A stretch of DNA of 64,000 nucleotides from Nocardioides lacusdianchii (GTDB taxonomy: Bacteria > Actinomycetota > Actinomycetes > Propionibacteriales > Nocardioidaceae), in NCBI RefSeq assembly GCF_020102855.1, contig NZ_JADHZD010000003.1, positions 1-64,000 on the forward strand. The letters run 5' to 3'. The notes under the pieces were generated by a model. That model saw only the letters and a program-made list of their open reading frames with translations, was not told the DNA's origin and searched no databases. The translations under genes and the position numbers were made by a program. Of the stretch, positions 48,530-56,673 are shown piece by piece (the first letter of the stretch is position 1; the number at the start of each line of letters is the position of its first letter).

Positions 48530-50134
48530 CTACGCGCGGCTTGGCTGAAGCGAGTCGAAAGCCAGGACGCGGCTCGGGACGATGACGACCCGGTCAGGAT
48601 CGAACTTCCGACCACGAACTTCTGCTCGCTTGATAGTCACATCCAGCAGCGTCCGGACGACCTCTCGACGATCGTGAAGGTCGGCGCGGGTCCACCCTTC
48701 TTCGAGCGTGAGCGCAGTCAGCATACGCCGGACCGCTGGCGAGCTCACCGAGGCCGTCTGACTTTCGCGAAGCTCCTCGATCGACGCCTCAATACGCCTC
48801 GTCTCCGCTGCGTAGGCACGCAAGGTCAACGCGCCCTCTGCTCGCATCCCTTCGACTTCGTCGAGCTCGCGTTCCCGCTCGTCGATCAAGGACGCGAGGT
48901 CGGGCTCGTCTCGCCGCTTCTTCTCACGGCGATCGTGCGCTGCAGCAACAGAGGCGATGAAGTCGGGGCGGGCAAATAAGGCGAGAAGGACTGCCTCAAC
49001 ACACTCGTCGACGCGATCAGCGCTCACCGTAACCCGCATGCACCCTTCGTTGCGGCAGGCGTACGCACGAGGCATTCTCGACAGATTCGTAGCCGCTTTG
49101 AGACGGGCGTGGCATTCGCCGCATGTGGCGATCCCGCTCAGGAGGTGGCGGGGTGCAGGACCCCTGGGGTTAGACACGCTCAACCGAGCGGGATCCTTTA
49201 GCAAAGCACGCAACCTCAGCCACGTGCCATGGGGAACTATCGGCTCCCAGGACGCCTTTCCGATGTCTTCGCCGCGATGGATGCGTCGACCGGCGATCGT
49301 CGGATTCAGCAGCAGTTGGCGCAGGGTTGAAGGTTCCCACTTTGTAACAACGCCCATGGGATTCTCTTCCAGCGTTGACCTGCGCGCCTTCCTAGGGGTC
49401 GGTATCCCACGAGTGTTGAGATCGCGACAGATCTGACGCAGAGTCCCGCCATCTAGCAAGGTGTCGACGGCCTCGACCAGTACCACTGCCTCCGGGGAGA
49501 GGGTCCTCGGAACCTCATCACTCAGGACTGGCACGAACTCGCCTTCAGGCGTTCGTGCAGGACTACCCGATGAATCTACCCGCACAAATGGAGTCTGGCC
49601 GACGAGGACGCCGGTGCGAGAGTCGTAGCACCGCCGGAAGCCATACGGGATTCGACCATGCGGACTTCCTCGCATCGCGTTCGTCTCGACACTGTCGATG
49701 TTTCGCTTCTTGATGCGCCGAGCCTCAGCTTCCGCCATAACCCCTTGCAGCACCAAGGGCAGCCAGTCGTCGACCTTCGTCGGGTTATACCGCGTGCCGG
49801 ACACCGCTATCTCGAGACCGTTGTCAGCGCAGGCATTCACAAGACCCATGAATTCCTCAAGATCGCGACTTGACCGCGAAACCTCCCACAAGATTAAGAC
49901 GTCGGCTCGCCCAGCATCGATCAGACCGCGGACCTTCAGAAACCCGTCGCGCTCGCGCGAACCGCGTGACGCTGACTTGTTGTCGTCACGAACTTCAGCG
50001 ACGACGTCGACGCCGTCGCGCTGGGCAAAGCTGCGCCCTCGCTCGATCTGTTTCGACACGCTGGTGCCGCCGCCCTTGGGATCCCGGGAAGCGCGACCAT
50101 AGATGACACCCCGTTCCACGGCACTATAATACAT
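48530..50134 (-). CDS. Large serine recombinase (integrase of the element)
   Basis: 534 residues. N-terminal resolvase domain with catalytic Ser at residue 16 (VIYGRASRDP), EVSRSSRDLEEF and MAEAEARRIKKRN. A recombinase domain follows (GRIPYGFRRCYD, DLNTRGIPTPR, RQLLLNPTIAGRRIHRG), then a zinc ribbon (CGECHARL ... CRNEGCMRV) and a coiled coil (ERERELDEVEGMRAEG). It inserts and, with a directionality factor, excises DNA at attP/attB. The ATG at 50134 is three bases past the truncated cpaF stop; GTG 50119 is an alternative start. No directionality factor is identified. Confidence 0.9.
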   Translation of the reverse strand: MYYSAVERGVIYGRASRDPKGGGTSVSKQIERGRSFAQRDGVDVVAEVRDDNKSASRGSRERDGFLKVRGLIDAGRADVLILWEVSRSSRDLEEFMGLVNACADNGLEIAVSGTRYNPTKVDDWLPLVLQGVMAEAEARRIKKRNIDSVETNAMRGSPHGRIPYGFRRCYDSRTGVLVGQTPFVRVDSSGSPARTPEGEFVPVLSDEVPRTLSPEAVVLVEAVDTLLDGGTLRQICRDLNTRGIPTPRKARRSTLEENPMGVVTKWEPSTLRQLLLNPTIAGRRIHRGEDIGKASWEPIVPHGTWLRLRALLKDPARLSVSNPRGPAPRHLLSGIATCGECHARLKAATNLSRMPRAYACRNEGCMRVTVSADRVDECVEAVLLALFARPDFIASVAAAHDRREKKRRDEPDLASLIDERERELDEVEGMRAEGALTLRAYAAETRRIEASIEELRESQTASVSSPAVRRMLTALTLEEGWTRADLHDRREVVRTLLDVTIKRAEVRGRKFDPDRVVIVPSRVLAFDSLQPSRA

Positions 50135-50160
50135 CCCTTATTGGCTGTTGTCTCCGGCGA
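50135..50160. other. Candidate attachment junction
   Basis: cpaF-like coding sequence (LPLLAGDN) changes here into unrelated sequence ending in TAA, and the recombinase gene starts immediately after. Large serine recombinase genes usually lie next to one attachment site. The crossover dinucleotide cannot be placed without the uninserted site. Confidence 0.55.
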
Positions 50161-51172
50161 GCAGCGGCAGCGTGCACATCTTCACCAGCGCCTCGCGTGC
50201 ACTGTTGGCGTGGAGGGTGCACATGCCCGGCAGTCCCGAGTTGAGCGCCAGCAGCAGGTCGAGGCACTCCGCGGCACGCACCTCCCCGACCAGGATCCGG
50301 CTCGGCCGCATCCGCAGCGCCTCCTTGACCAGGTCGCGCAGCACGATCGCGCCCGTCTGCTCGAGGCCCGCCTGCCGGGTCTGCATCGCGACCCAGTCCG
50401 GGTGGTTGAAGCGGAGCTCGAAGACCTCCTCGGCACTGACCACCCGCTCGCCGCCGGGCACCGCGGCGGCCAGGCAGTTGAGCATTGTGGTCTTGCCGGC
50501 CTGCGTGCCGCCGGCGACGAGGATGTTCATCCCCGCCCGCACCGACGCCTCGAGGAACGCCGCGGCCTGCGGCGTGAGGCTGCCCAGCGCCACGAGGTCG
50601 GACAGCCGGTGCGCGCGGAGGAGGAACTTGCGAATGTTGACGGCCGTGAAGCCGCGCGTGATGCCCTCGAGCACCACGTGGAGACGGTGCCCCTCGGGCA
50701 GCATCGCGTCCACGAAGGGCGTGCTGATGTCGAGACGTCGCCCGCTCGACTTGAGCATCCGCTCGACCAGCTCGTCGACCTGGGCGGCGTCGAGGCGCAG
50801 GTTGGTCAGCTCGTGGCGACCACGGCGCGCGATGAAGACCCGCTCCGGGGAGTTGATCCACACCTCCTCCACCTCGGGGTCGTCGAGGAAGGGCTGGAGC
50901 GGACCGAATCCGGAGACCCGCGCGAGGAGCTCGCCCACCATCGCCTCGTCGTCGGCGATCGGCGCGACGGCACCGGTCAGGCTGAGCTGGTCGTGGTCGC
51001 GGACGACGTCCTCGGCGATGCGGCGTACGACGAGTGCCTCGCGCTGCGGGTCGACGCCCTCGCGCCGCACCCGCTCGCGCACCGACGCGTCGAGGCGCTC
51101 GACGAGGTCGTCGCGCACGGGCGTGCGCTGCTCCTGTCGCGGTCGATCGACCGCCAGACGGTCCACTGCCAT
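50138..51172 (-). pseudogene. cpaF: Chromosomal cpaF/tadA ATPase truncated by the element
   Basis: 344 residues of a type II/IV secretion ATPase. N-terminal domain, EEVWINSPERVFIARRG, Walker A ILVAGGTQAGKTTML near 205, MRPSRILVGEVRAAECLDL and MCTLHANSAREALVKM are all intact. It stops at LPLLAGDNSQ. Family members go on for about 60-80 residues after LLAG(E/D)N. The loss coincides with the serine recombinase gene, so integration into this gene is the simplest reading. The protein is unlikely to be functional. The rest of the chromosomal Tad genes are not in the window. Confidence 0.8.
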
Positions 51173-51299
51173 GGCCTACCTGCTTCCCCGAGATCGTGCA
51201 CCAGGGACGCTACCCAGCAGGACGCGGCCGAAAACAGGTCACCGGTAAAGGTTGTGGACAACCTCAGGACCGGCGGGCCACCCCTCCCCCATCGGTTGC

Positions 51300-51347
51300 C
51301 TGCGTCATACGTTCTCGCACGCATGGGTGCGGGAACGTATGACGCAG
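51300..51347. terminator. Long near-perfect inverted repeat
   Basis: Arms 51300-51320 and 51327-51347 (21 bp, one mismatch) with loop GCATGG, between the response regulator stop and the cpaF start. Good candidate for a terminator of the regulator gene; it has no T-run. The outer part CTGCGTCATACGTT could also bind a regulator. Confidence 0.55.
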
Positions 51348-51434
51348 GGCAGGGATGAAGCTGGACGGGCCCGGACGGCGTGATAAATGACGCCGAGGGC
51401 GAGCTGGTGGACGCGGGAGTCTGAGCCGGAGGGC

Positions 51435-52127
51435 TCAGGTGCCGGTCTCGAGGCGGAAGCCGACGCCGCGGATGGCGACGACCTTCTCGCCGGCGTCGGC
51501 CGCCTCGAGCTTGCTGCGCAGGCGACCGATGGTGACGTCGAGCGTCTTGGTCGAGCCGTACCAGTTCTGGTCCCACACCTGGTTCATCAGCGTCTCGCGC
51601 GGCACGACCTTGTCGTGGTTGGACGCGAGCACGGCCAGGACGTCGAACTCCTTGGCCGTCAGCGCGATCTCGCGCTCGTTGAGGTGGACGCGGCGCGAGG
51701 CGGCGTCGATGCGGAGCCCCGAGGACGTGGTCACGGTCGTGTCGTCGGTCGCGGTCGGCGTACCGCTGCGGCGCAGCAGGGCGCGCACCCGGGCCAGGAG
51801 CTCGGCGAGGCCGAAGGGCTTGGCGAGGTAGTCGTCGGCGCCGACGTCGAGGCCGACCACGCGGTCGAGCTCGCCGGCGCGGGCGGTGACCATGATGATC
51901 CCGCCCTCGTAGCCGCCCGAGCGCATCTGACGGCACACGTCGAGGCCGTCCATGTCGGGCAGGCCCAGGTCGAGGATCACGACCGCCGGGTCGTTGCTGA
52001 CGGCGAAGGACACCGCCTCGGCGCCTCCGGACGCGCGGCTGACCTCGTAGCCCTCACGCTCGAGGGTGCGCATGAGGGGTACTGCGATGTCTTCCTCGTC
52101 CTCAACCACCAACACGTCCTGCACCAT
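51435..52127 (-). CDS. OmpR/PhoB-family response regulator
   Basis: 230 residues from ATG 52127. Receiver domain: VVEDEEDIAVPLMRTL with the acidic pair, phospho-acceptor Asp in VVILDLGLPDMDGLDV, Thr in IIMVTARAGELDR, Lys in DDYLAKPFG. A winged helix of the OmpR type follows (LTAKEFDVLAVLASNHDKVV, ETLMNQVWDQNWYGSTKTLD, VTIGRLRSKLE, VRGVGFRLE-like end). No histidine kinase gene is next to it, so it may be an orphan or pair with a distant kinase. Confidence 0.9.
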   Translation of the reverse strand: MVQDVLVVEDEEDIAVPLMRTLEREGYEVSRASGGAEAVSFAVSNDPAVVILDLGLPDMDGLDVCRQMRSGGYEGGIIMVTARAGELDRVVGLDVGADDYLAKPFGLAELLARVRALLRRSGTPTATDDTTVTTSSGLRIDAASRRVHLNEREIALTAKEFDVLAVLASNHDKVVPRETLMNQVWDQNWYGSTKTLDVTIGRLRSKLEAADAGEKVVAIRGVGFRLETGT

Positions 52128-52149
52128 GCAAGCGAGCATAGAGGCAGGG

Positions 52150-52296
52150 TCAGCGGTTGGTGGACTGAACGCCCGAGTCGACCGTCGTCGAGACCACCGT
52201 GGTGGCGGGCTGCGCCGGGGCCTGCTCGCCCGGGCCGAGCACGACGCCACCGGCAGCCAGGAGGACTGCGACGGGGACCAGGAGGATGCGGGACAT
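52150..52296 (-). CDS. 48-residue exported peptide
   Basis: ATG 52296 to TGA 52150. A hydrophobic signal-like start (MSRILLVPVAVLLAAGGVVL), then a Pro/Ala stretch and a Thr/Val/Ser tail (TTVVSTTVDSGVQSTNR). It is directly upstream of and co-directional with the response regulator (23 bp). Possibly a small secreted or membrane-anchored peptide; weak ribosome-binding site. Confidence 0.45.
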   Translation of the reverse strand: MSRILLVPVAVLLAAGGVVLGPGEQAPAQPATTVVSTTVDSGVQSTNR

Positions 52297-52416
52297 GGGT
52301 AAAGCATGTGGCGGGCACATCCACACCGGACCCTCAGAGCGGTCACACGAAGGGAATACTTGAAACCTGAACGGGCACGGCTGGGCGTAACCGGGTGTGA
52401 CAGTTCGGAGGGGCGC

Positions 52417-53310
52417 TCAGGCGTCGAAGACGTCGCCCAGCTCCTCCACCCGCGCGAGCACCTGCTCGAGCGTGAGCTGCTCGAGAGCGAGGTCGTCCTC
52501 GGCGCCGGCCTCCACCTCGTCCCACGTCAGCGGGGTCGCCACGGTGGGCCGCTCCCGCCCGCGCAGGGAGTAGGGCGAGACCGTCGTCTTCGACCCGGAG
52601 TTCTGCGACCAGTCGAGGAACACCTTGCCGGGACGCTTCGCCTTGGTCATGGTCGCCGTGACCAGGTCGGGGTGCTCCTTCTGCAGGCCCTCGGCCACCT
52701 CCCTGGTCAGTGCCGTGGTGCCGTCGCTGTCCAGGTCGCCGGGCAGGTGGGCGTAGAGGTGCAACCCCTTGCTGCCGCTCGTGACCGGCGTGCAGACGAG
52801 GTCGCGCTCGGCCAGCGCCTCGCGGACCATGAGCGCGACCTGCGCGCACTCGTGGAGGCCGGCCGGCTCGCCGGGGTCGAGGTCGATCACCAGTCGGTCG
52901 GGGTGGCGCGGCGTGCCGTCGGCGTCGACCTGCCACTGGTGGACGTGCAGCTCGAGGGCGGCGAGGTTGGCCAGCCACGTGAGCGTCGCGAGGTCGTCGC
53001 AGATCGGGAAGCGGATGGTGCCGTCGCCCTTGCCCGAGCGCGAGCCGGTGGTCGGCACCTCGACGGTGCGCACCCACGAAGGCGTCCCGGGAGGGGCGTT
53101 CTTCTCGAAGAAGCTCGACCCCTCGACACCGTGCGGCCAGCGGATGCGGGTGACCGCGCGGTCCCGCAGGTGCGGCAGGAGCACCGGCGAGACCTGGGCG
53201 TAGTAGTTGAGCACCTCGCTCTTCGTCGTGCCGGTGCGCGGGTAGAGCACCTTGTCGAGGTTGCTGATCGTCAGCGTGCGGCCCTCGACGTCGACCTGCA
53301 CCTCGCTCAC
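52417..53310 (-). CDS. LigD-type polymerase/primase (PolDom)
   Basis: 297 residues from GTG 53310, overlapping the ligase stop (GTGA). LTISNLDKVLYPRTGTTKSE, RIRWPHGVEGSSFFEKN, DRLVIDLDPG with the catalytic Asp pair, VTSGSKGLHLYAHL and KVFLDWSQN are the LigD polymerase-domain signatures. It fills gaps with ribonucleotides or dNTPs in bacterial non-homologous end joining. In LigD proper this domain is fused to the ligase; here the parts are separate adjacent genes. Confidence 0.92.
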   Translation of the reverse strand: MSEVQVDVEGRTLTISNLDKVLYPRTGTTKSEVLNYYAQVSPVLLPHLRDRAVTRIRWPHGVEGSSFFEKNAPPGTPSWVRTVEVPTTGSRSGKGDGTIRFPICDDLATLTWLANLAALELHVHQWQVDADGTPRHPDRLVIDLDPGEPAGLHECAQVALMVREALAERDLVCTPVTSGSKGLHLYAHLPGDLDSDGTTALTREVAEGLQKEHPDLVTATMTKAKRPGKVFLDWSQNSGSKTTVSPYSLRGRERPTVATPLTWDEVEAGAEDDLALEQLTLEQVLARVEELGDVFDA

Positions 53311-54236
53311 CCGCTCACGTCCTCGGGTCCGATGTCGGTGCGGACGCCGCGGTAGGACGGCTGTCGCAGGCGGGTGACGGGCATCTTGTTCAGCGAGTCG
53401 ACGTCGACGACGAGGAACGGCTCCACCCACCTGGTGCCGCGCGCGTCCACGGCCGGCACGTCGTCGGCGAACGGGCTGGCCCCGACCTCCCGGCCCGCGA
53501 GCTGCTCGCCGAGCAGCCGGCTCGCGGCGCCGCCGATGCCGCTGCCGACGCGCCCGCGGTAGAGCAGCCCGTCCGCGGTCGGCTCCCCCACCAGCAGGGA
53601 GGCGAGGCGGTCCTTCGTCCCCTCCTGCGGTCGCCAGCCGCCGACGACGAAGGAGAAGCGGTGCCGGTGGGCGAACTTCAGCCACGCCTTGCTGCGCACC
53701 CCGGGCTGGTAGGTCGAGGTGAGCCGCTTGGACACGATCCCTTCCAGTCCCTGCGCCAGCGTGGCCTCGCGCAGCATCGCCCCGTCGTCGTACGTCGGGG
53801 GCACCTGCCAGCCGCCGAGGTCGAGCCCCTCGAGGATCTCGCGGCGCTCGGCCAGGGGCAGCCCGGTGAGGTCGCGGTCGTCGAGGCGCATCACGTCGAA
53901 GACCATGAAGGTCGCCGGCACGCTCTTCGCGAGCCGGGCCGCGGTCGTCGCGGAGCGGACGTGCATCCGCTCCTGGATCACCGCGAAGTCCGGCACCCCG
54001 GCGTCGTTGATGCCGATCACCTCGCCGTCGACGAGGAGGTCGCGCCCACCCATCGGGGCGGGGCCGAGGTCGGGCCAGGCAATGGTGGCGTCGTTGCCGT
54101 TGCGGGTGGCGAGTCGCGCCCGGTCCCCGCCTGAGGTCACGTCGGCGAGCATGCGGACGCCGTCCCACTTGACCTCGTGGGACCACTCGTCGCCCGTGGG
54201 GACGACGTCTCCCTTGGTGGCGAGCATGGGGCGCAT
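53307..54236 (-). CDS. ATP-dependent DNA ligase (LigC/LigD-ligase type)
   Basis: 309 residues. The adenylation motif EVKWDGVRM with catalytic Lys near residue 23, LLVDGEVIGI, TFMVFDVMRLD, EGIVSKRLTSTYQPG and SKAWLKF are the nucleotidyltransferase motifs, followed by the OB-fold part (FVVGGWRPQEGTKDRLASLL). It seals DNA ends with Ku. No phosphoesterase domain is present. It is divergent from ku with only 16 bp between the start codons. Confidence 0.92.
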   Translation of the reverse strand: MRPMLATKGDVVPTGDEWSHEVKWDGVRMLADVTSGGDRARLATRNGNDATIAWPDLGPAPMGGRDLLVDGEVIGINDAGVPDFAVIQERMHVRSATTAARLAKSVPATFMVFDVMRLDDRDLTGLPLAERREILEGLDLGGWQVPPTYDDGAMLREATLAQGLEGIVSKRLTSTYQPGVRSKAWLKFAHRHRFSFVVGGWRPQEGTKDRLASLLVGEPTADGLLYRGRVGSGIGGAASRLLGEQLAGREVGASPFADDVPAVDARGTRWVEPFLVVDVDSLNKMPVTRLRQPSYRGVRTDIGPEDVSG

Positions 54237-54252
54237 GGGACATGCTTACCCC

Positions 54253-55215
54253 ATGCGAGCCATCTGGAAGGGCGCGGTCTCCTTCGGCCTGGTGTCGGTG
54301 CCGGTCAAGCTCTACGCCGCGACCGAGAGCCACGACGTCTCGTTCCGCCAGGTGCACGCCAAGGACGGCGGCCGCATCAAGTACCAGCGCGTGTGCTCCC
54401 TCGACGGCGAGGAGGTGGCGTACGCCGACATCGCCAAGGGCTACGAGACCGAGGACGGCGAGATGGTCATCCTCACCGACGACGACATGGCCGACCTGCC
54501 GTCGACGTCGTCGCGTGAGATCGCGGTGGAGAAGTTCGTCCCGCGCGACCAGATCGACCCGCTGCTCTTCGAGAAGTCCTACTACCTCGAGCCCGAGGGC
54601 GCCGGCGCCAAGCCGTACGCCCTGCTGCGCCAGGCGCTGCTCGACGCCGACCGGATGGCGGTCGTGACCGTGGCGCTGCGCCAGCGCACCAGCATCGCGG
54701 TGCTGCGGGTCAAGGACGACGTGATCGTGCTGCAGACGATGATGTGGCCCGACGAGATCCGCACCCCCGACTTCTCGGTCGAGCCCGGCGACGTCAAGGA
54801 CTCCGAGGTCAAGATGGCCCAGATGCTCGTCGAGACGCTCGCCGGCGACTTCGACGCCAGCGAGTTCGAGGACGACTACGCCGGCGCTGTCGAGGCGCTG
54901 GTGAAGTCGAAGATCGAGGGCGGCGAGATCAAGCGCACCGAGACCTCCACCAAGACCTCCGGCGAGGTCGTCGACCTGCTCGCCGCGCTCCAGAAGTCCG
55001 TGGCGGCGGCCAAGTCCGCCCGCGGCGAGGAGACCGACGAGCCCGCGGCGAAGAAGACCGCCGCCAAGAAGTCGACGGCTGCGAAGAAGGCTCCCGCGAA
55101 GAAGGCGCCCGCGAAGAAGACCGCCGCCAAGAAGACCGCCGCCAAGAAAACCGCCGCGAAGAAGGCGCCCGCGAAGAAGGCGCCCGCGAAGAAGCAGGCG
55201 AAGAAGGCGAGCTAG
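54253..55215 (+). CDS. ku: Ku DNA end-binding protein
   Basis: 320 residues from ATG 54253. AIWKGAVSFGLVSVPVKLYA, FRQVHAKDGGRIKYQRVC, EIAVEKFVPRDQIDPLLFEK and the helical C-terminal core match bacterial Ku, a homodimeric ring that binds DNA ends. The last about 65 residues are a lysine/alanine tail made of (T/A/P)AAKK-like repeats, seen in several actinobacterial Ku proteins and thought to hold DNA. There is no room for a leader: the start lies 16 bp from the ligase start on the other strand. Confidence 0.95.
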   Translation: MRAIWKGAVSFGLVSVPVKLYAATESHDVSFRQVHAKDGGRIKYQRVCSLDGEEVAYADIAKGYETEDGEMVILTDDDMADLPSTSSREIAVEKFVPRDQIDPLLFEKSYYLEPEGAGAKPYALLRQALLDADRMAVVTVALRQRTSIAVLRVKDDVIVLQTMMWPDEIRTPDFSVEPGDVKDSEVKMAQMLVETLAGDFDASEFEDDYAGAVEALVKSKIEGGEIKRTETSTKTSGEVVDLLAALQKSVAAAKSARGEETDEPAAKKTAAKKSTAAKKAPAKKAPAKKTAAKKTAAKKTAAKKAPAKKAPAKKQAKKAS

Positions 55216-55227
55216 CCTCCTCGCAGC

Positions 55228-56673
55228 TCAGCTCGCGGCAGCCACCGGCGGACGCCCGGTGAGCTCGCGCAGCAGCGCGGACACCTCGGCGGCGACGGCG
55301 ACGGCCAACTCGCGCGGCGACTCCCCGTCGACCTCAGGCACCACGCGGTGCACGACACCGTCGGCGAGCAGGTCCGTGGCGCGCACCCGCTGGCGCTGCG
55401 CCATCTCGGCGGCATGCGTGACGTCGCCGTGGACGATGACGCTCGCACCCTCGGGCGGCAACGGCGAGAGCCACGCGTGCTCGGTCGCGATCACGGTCCG
55501 GGCCGGGAGGAACGCCAGCGCCCCTCCCCCGCAGCCCTGGCCGAGGATCACCGACACCGTCGGCACGGTCATGGTGGTCAGGGTGGCGATGCAGCGGGCG
55601 ATCTCGCCGGCGATGGCGCGCTCCTCCGCCTCCGGCGACAGCTCGGCGCCCGGCGTGTCGATGACGCTGACCAGCGGCAGCCCGAGCTCCTCGGCCAGCC
55701 GCATTCCGCGCCTGGCCTCGCGCAGTGCTCCGGGACCCATGGCGTGTCCGGGCGTCTGGCGGGAGCGGTCCTGCCCGATCACGACGCACGGCTGGCCGTC
55801 GAGTCGGGTGAGGGCCACCAGCACGGTGGAGTCGCGCTCGCCCTCGTCGGTGCCGCGCAGCTGGAGGGTGCCGGTGGCGCCGTGGGCGAGCAGGTCGCGC
55901 ACGCCCGCCCGGTCCGTACGACGCGTGCGCTCGACGCTGTCCCAGGCGGCGTGGTCGCCGATCGTGCGCGGCGCCCGCGGCTCGAGCCGGCCGGGGCCGG
56001 GTCCGTCGACGAGCACGGCGAGGGCCGCGTCGACCATCGCGGGCAGGTCCTCGGCGCCCACGACGCCGTCGATGACGCCGGCCGCGGCGAGGTTCTCCGC
56101 GACCTGGACACCAGGGCGGAAGGGCCGGCCGTTGAGCGCCTCGTAGACCTTGGGCCCCAGGAAGCCGACCAGCGCGCCCGGCTCGGCCACGGTGACGTGG
56201 CCCAGCGAGCCCCACGAGGCGTAGACGCCGCCGGTGGTGGGGTGACGCAGGTGCACGAGGTAGGGCAGGCCCGCGGCGCGGTGGTCCATCAGCGCCCGGG
56301 AGATCTCGACCATCCGCACGAAGGCCGGCGTGCCCTCCTGCATGCGGGTACCGCCCGACGCGGTGCTGGCCAGGAGCGGCAGCCCCTCGGCCGTCGCACG
56401 GCGTACGGCTGCGGTGATCCGGTCCGCGGCGGCGCGGCCGATGGAGCCGGCGAGGAATCCGAACTCGTTGACCACGACGGCCACCGGGCGCCCGCGCACC
56501 TCACCGCGGCCGGTGACCACCGACTCGTCCGTGCCGGCCTTCTGAGCGGCGGCCTCGAGCACCGCGCGGTAGCCCGGCTCGACCCCGGAGAGGTCGATGG
56601 GCTGGTCCCAGGAGGTGAAGGTGCCCTCGTCGAGCACCAGGTCGAGCATCTCGTGGGAGGTCCAGCGCTTCAC
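55228..56673 (-). CDS. Fused acyl/acetyl-CoA carboxyltransferase (AccD-AccA type)
   Basis: 481 residues from GTG 56673, overlapping the CoA-transferase stop (GTGA). The N-terminal half is beta-like (YRAVLEAAAQKAGTDESVVT, TASGGTRMQEGTPAFVRMVE, GGVYASWGSLGHVTVAEPG). The C-terminal half is alpha-like (LALREARRGMRLAEELGLPL-type helix, VIDTPGAELSPEAEERAIAG, ILGQGCGGGALAFLPAR). The AccD zinc finger is missing, so it is a fused, finger-less carboxyltransferase. It transfers carboxyl groups from carboxybiotin to acyl-CoA; the acyl substrate is unknown, and no biotin subunit is nearby. Confidence 0.85.
   Translation of the reverse strand: MKRWTSHEMLDLVLDEGTFTSWDQPIDLSGVEPGYRAVLEAAAQKAGTDESVVTGRGEVRGRPVAVVVNEFGFLAGSIGRAAADRITAAVRRATAEGLPLLASTASGGTRMQEGTPAFVRMVEISRALMDHRAAGLPYLVHLRHPTTGGVYASWGSLGHVTVAEPGALVGFLGPKVYEALNGRPFRPGVQVAENLAAAGVIDGVVGAEDLPAMVDAALAVLVDGPGPGRLEPRAPRTIGDHAAWDSVERTRRTDRAGVRDLLAHGATGTLQLRGTDEGERDSTVLVALTRLDGQPCVVIGQDRSRQTPGHAMGPGALREARRGMRLAEELGLPLVSVIDTPGAELSPEAEERAIAGEIARCIATLTTMTVPTVSVILGQGCGGGALAFLPARTVIATEHAWLSPLPPEGASVIVHGDVTHAAEMAQRQRVRATDLLADGVVHRVVPEVDGESPRELAVAVAAEVSALLRELTGRPPVAAAS

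Noticed and set aside
55030-55215. Lysine-rich tail of Ku as a slippage artefact
   Set aside because: Lys/Ala/Pro repeat tails occur in many actinobacterial Ku proteins, and the frame stays open to a normal stop.
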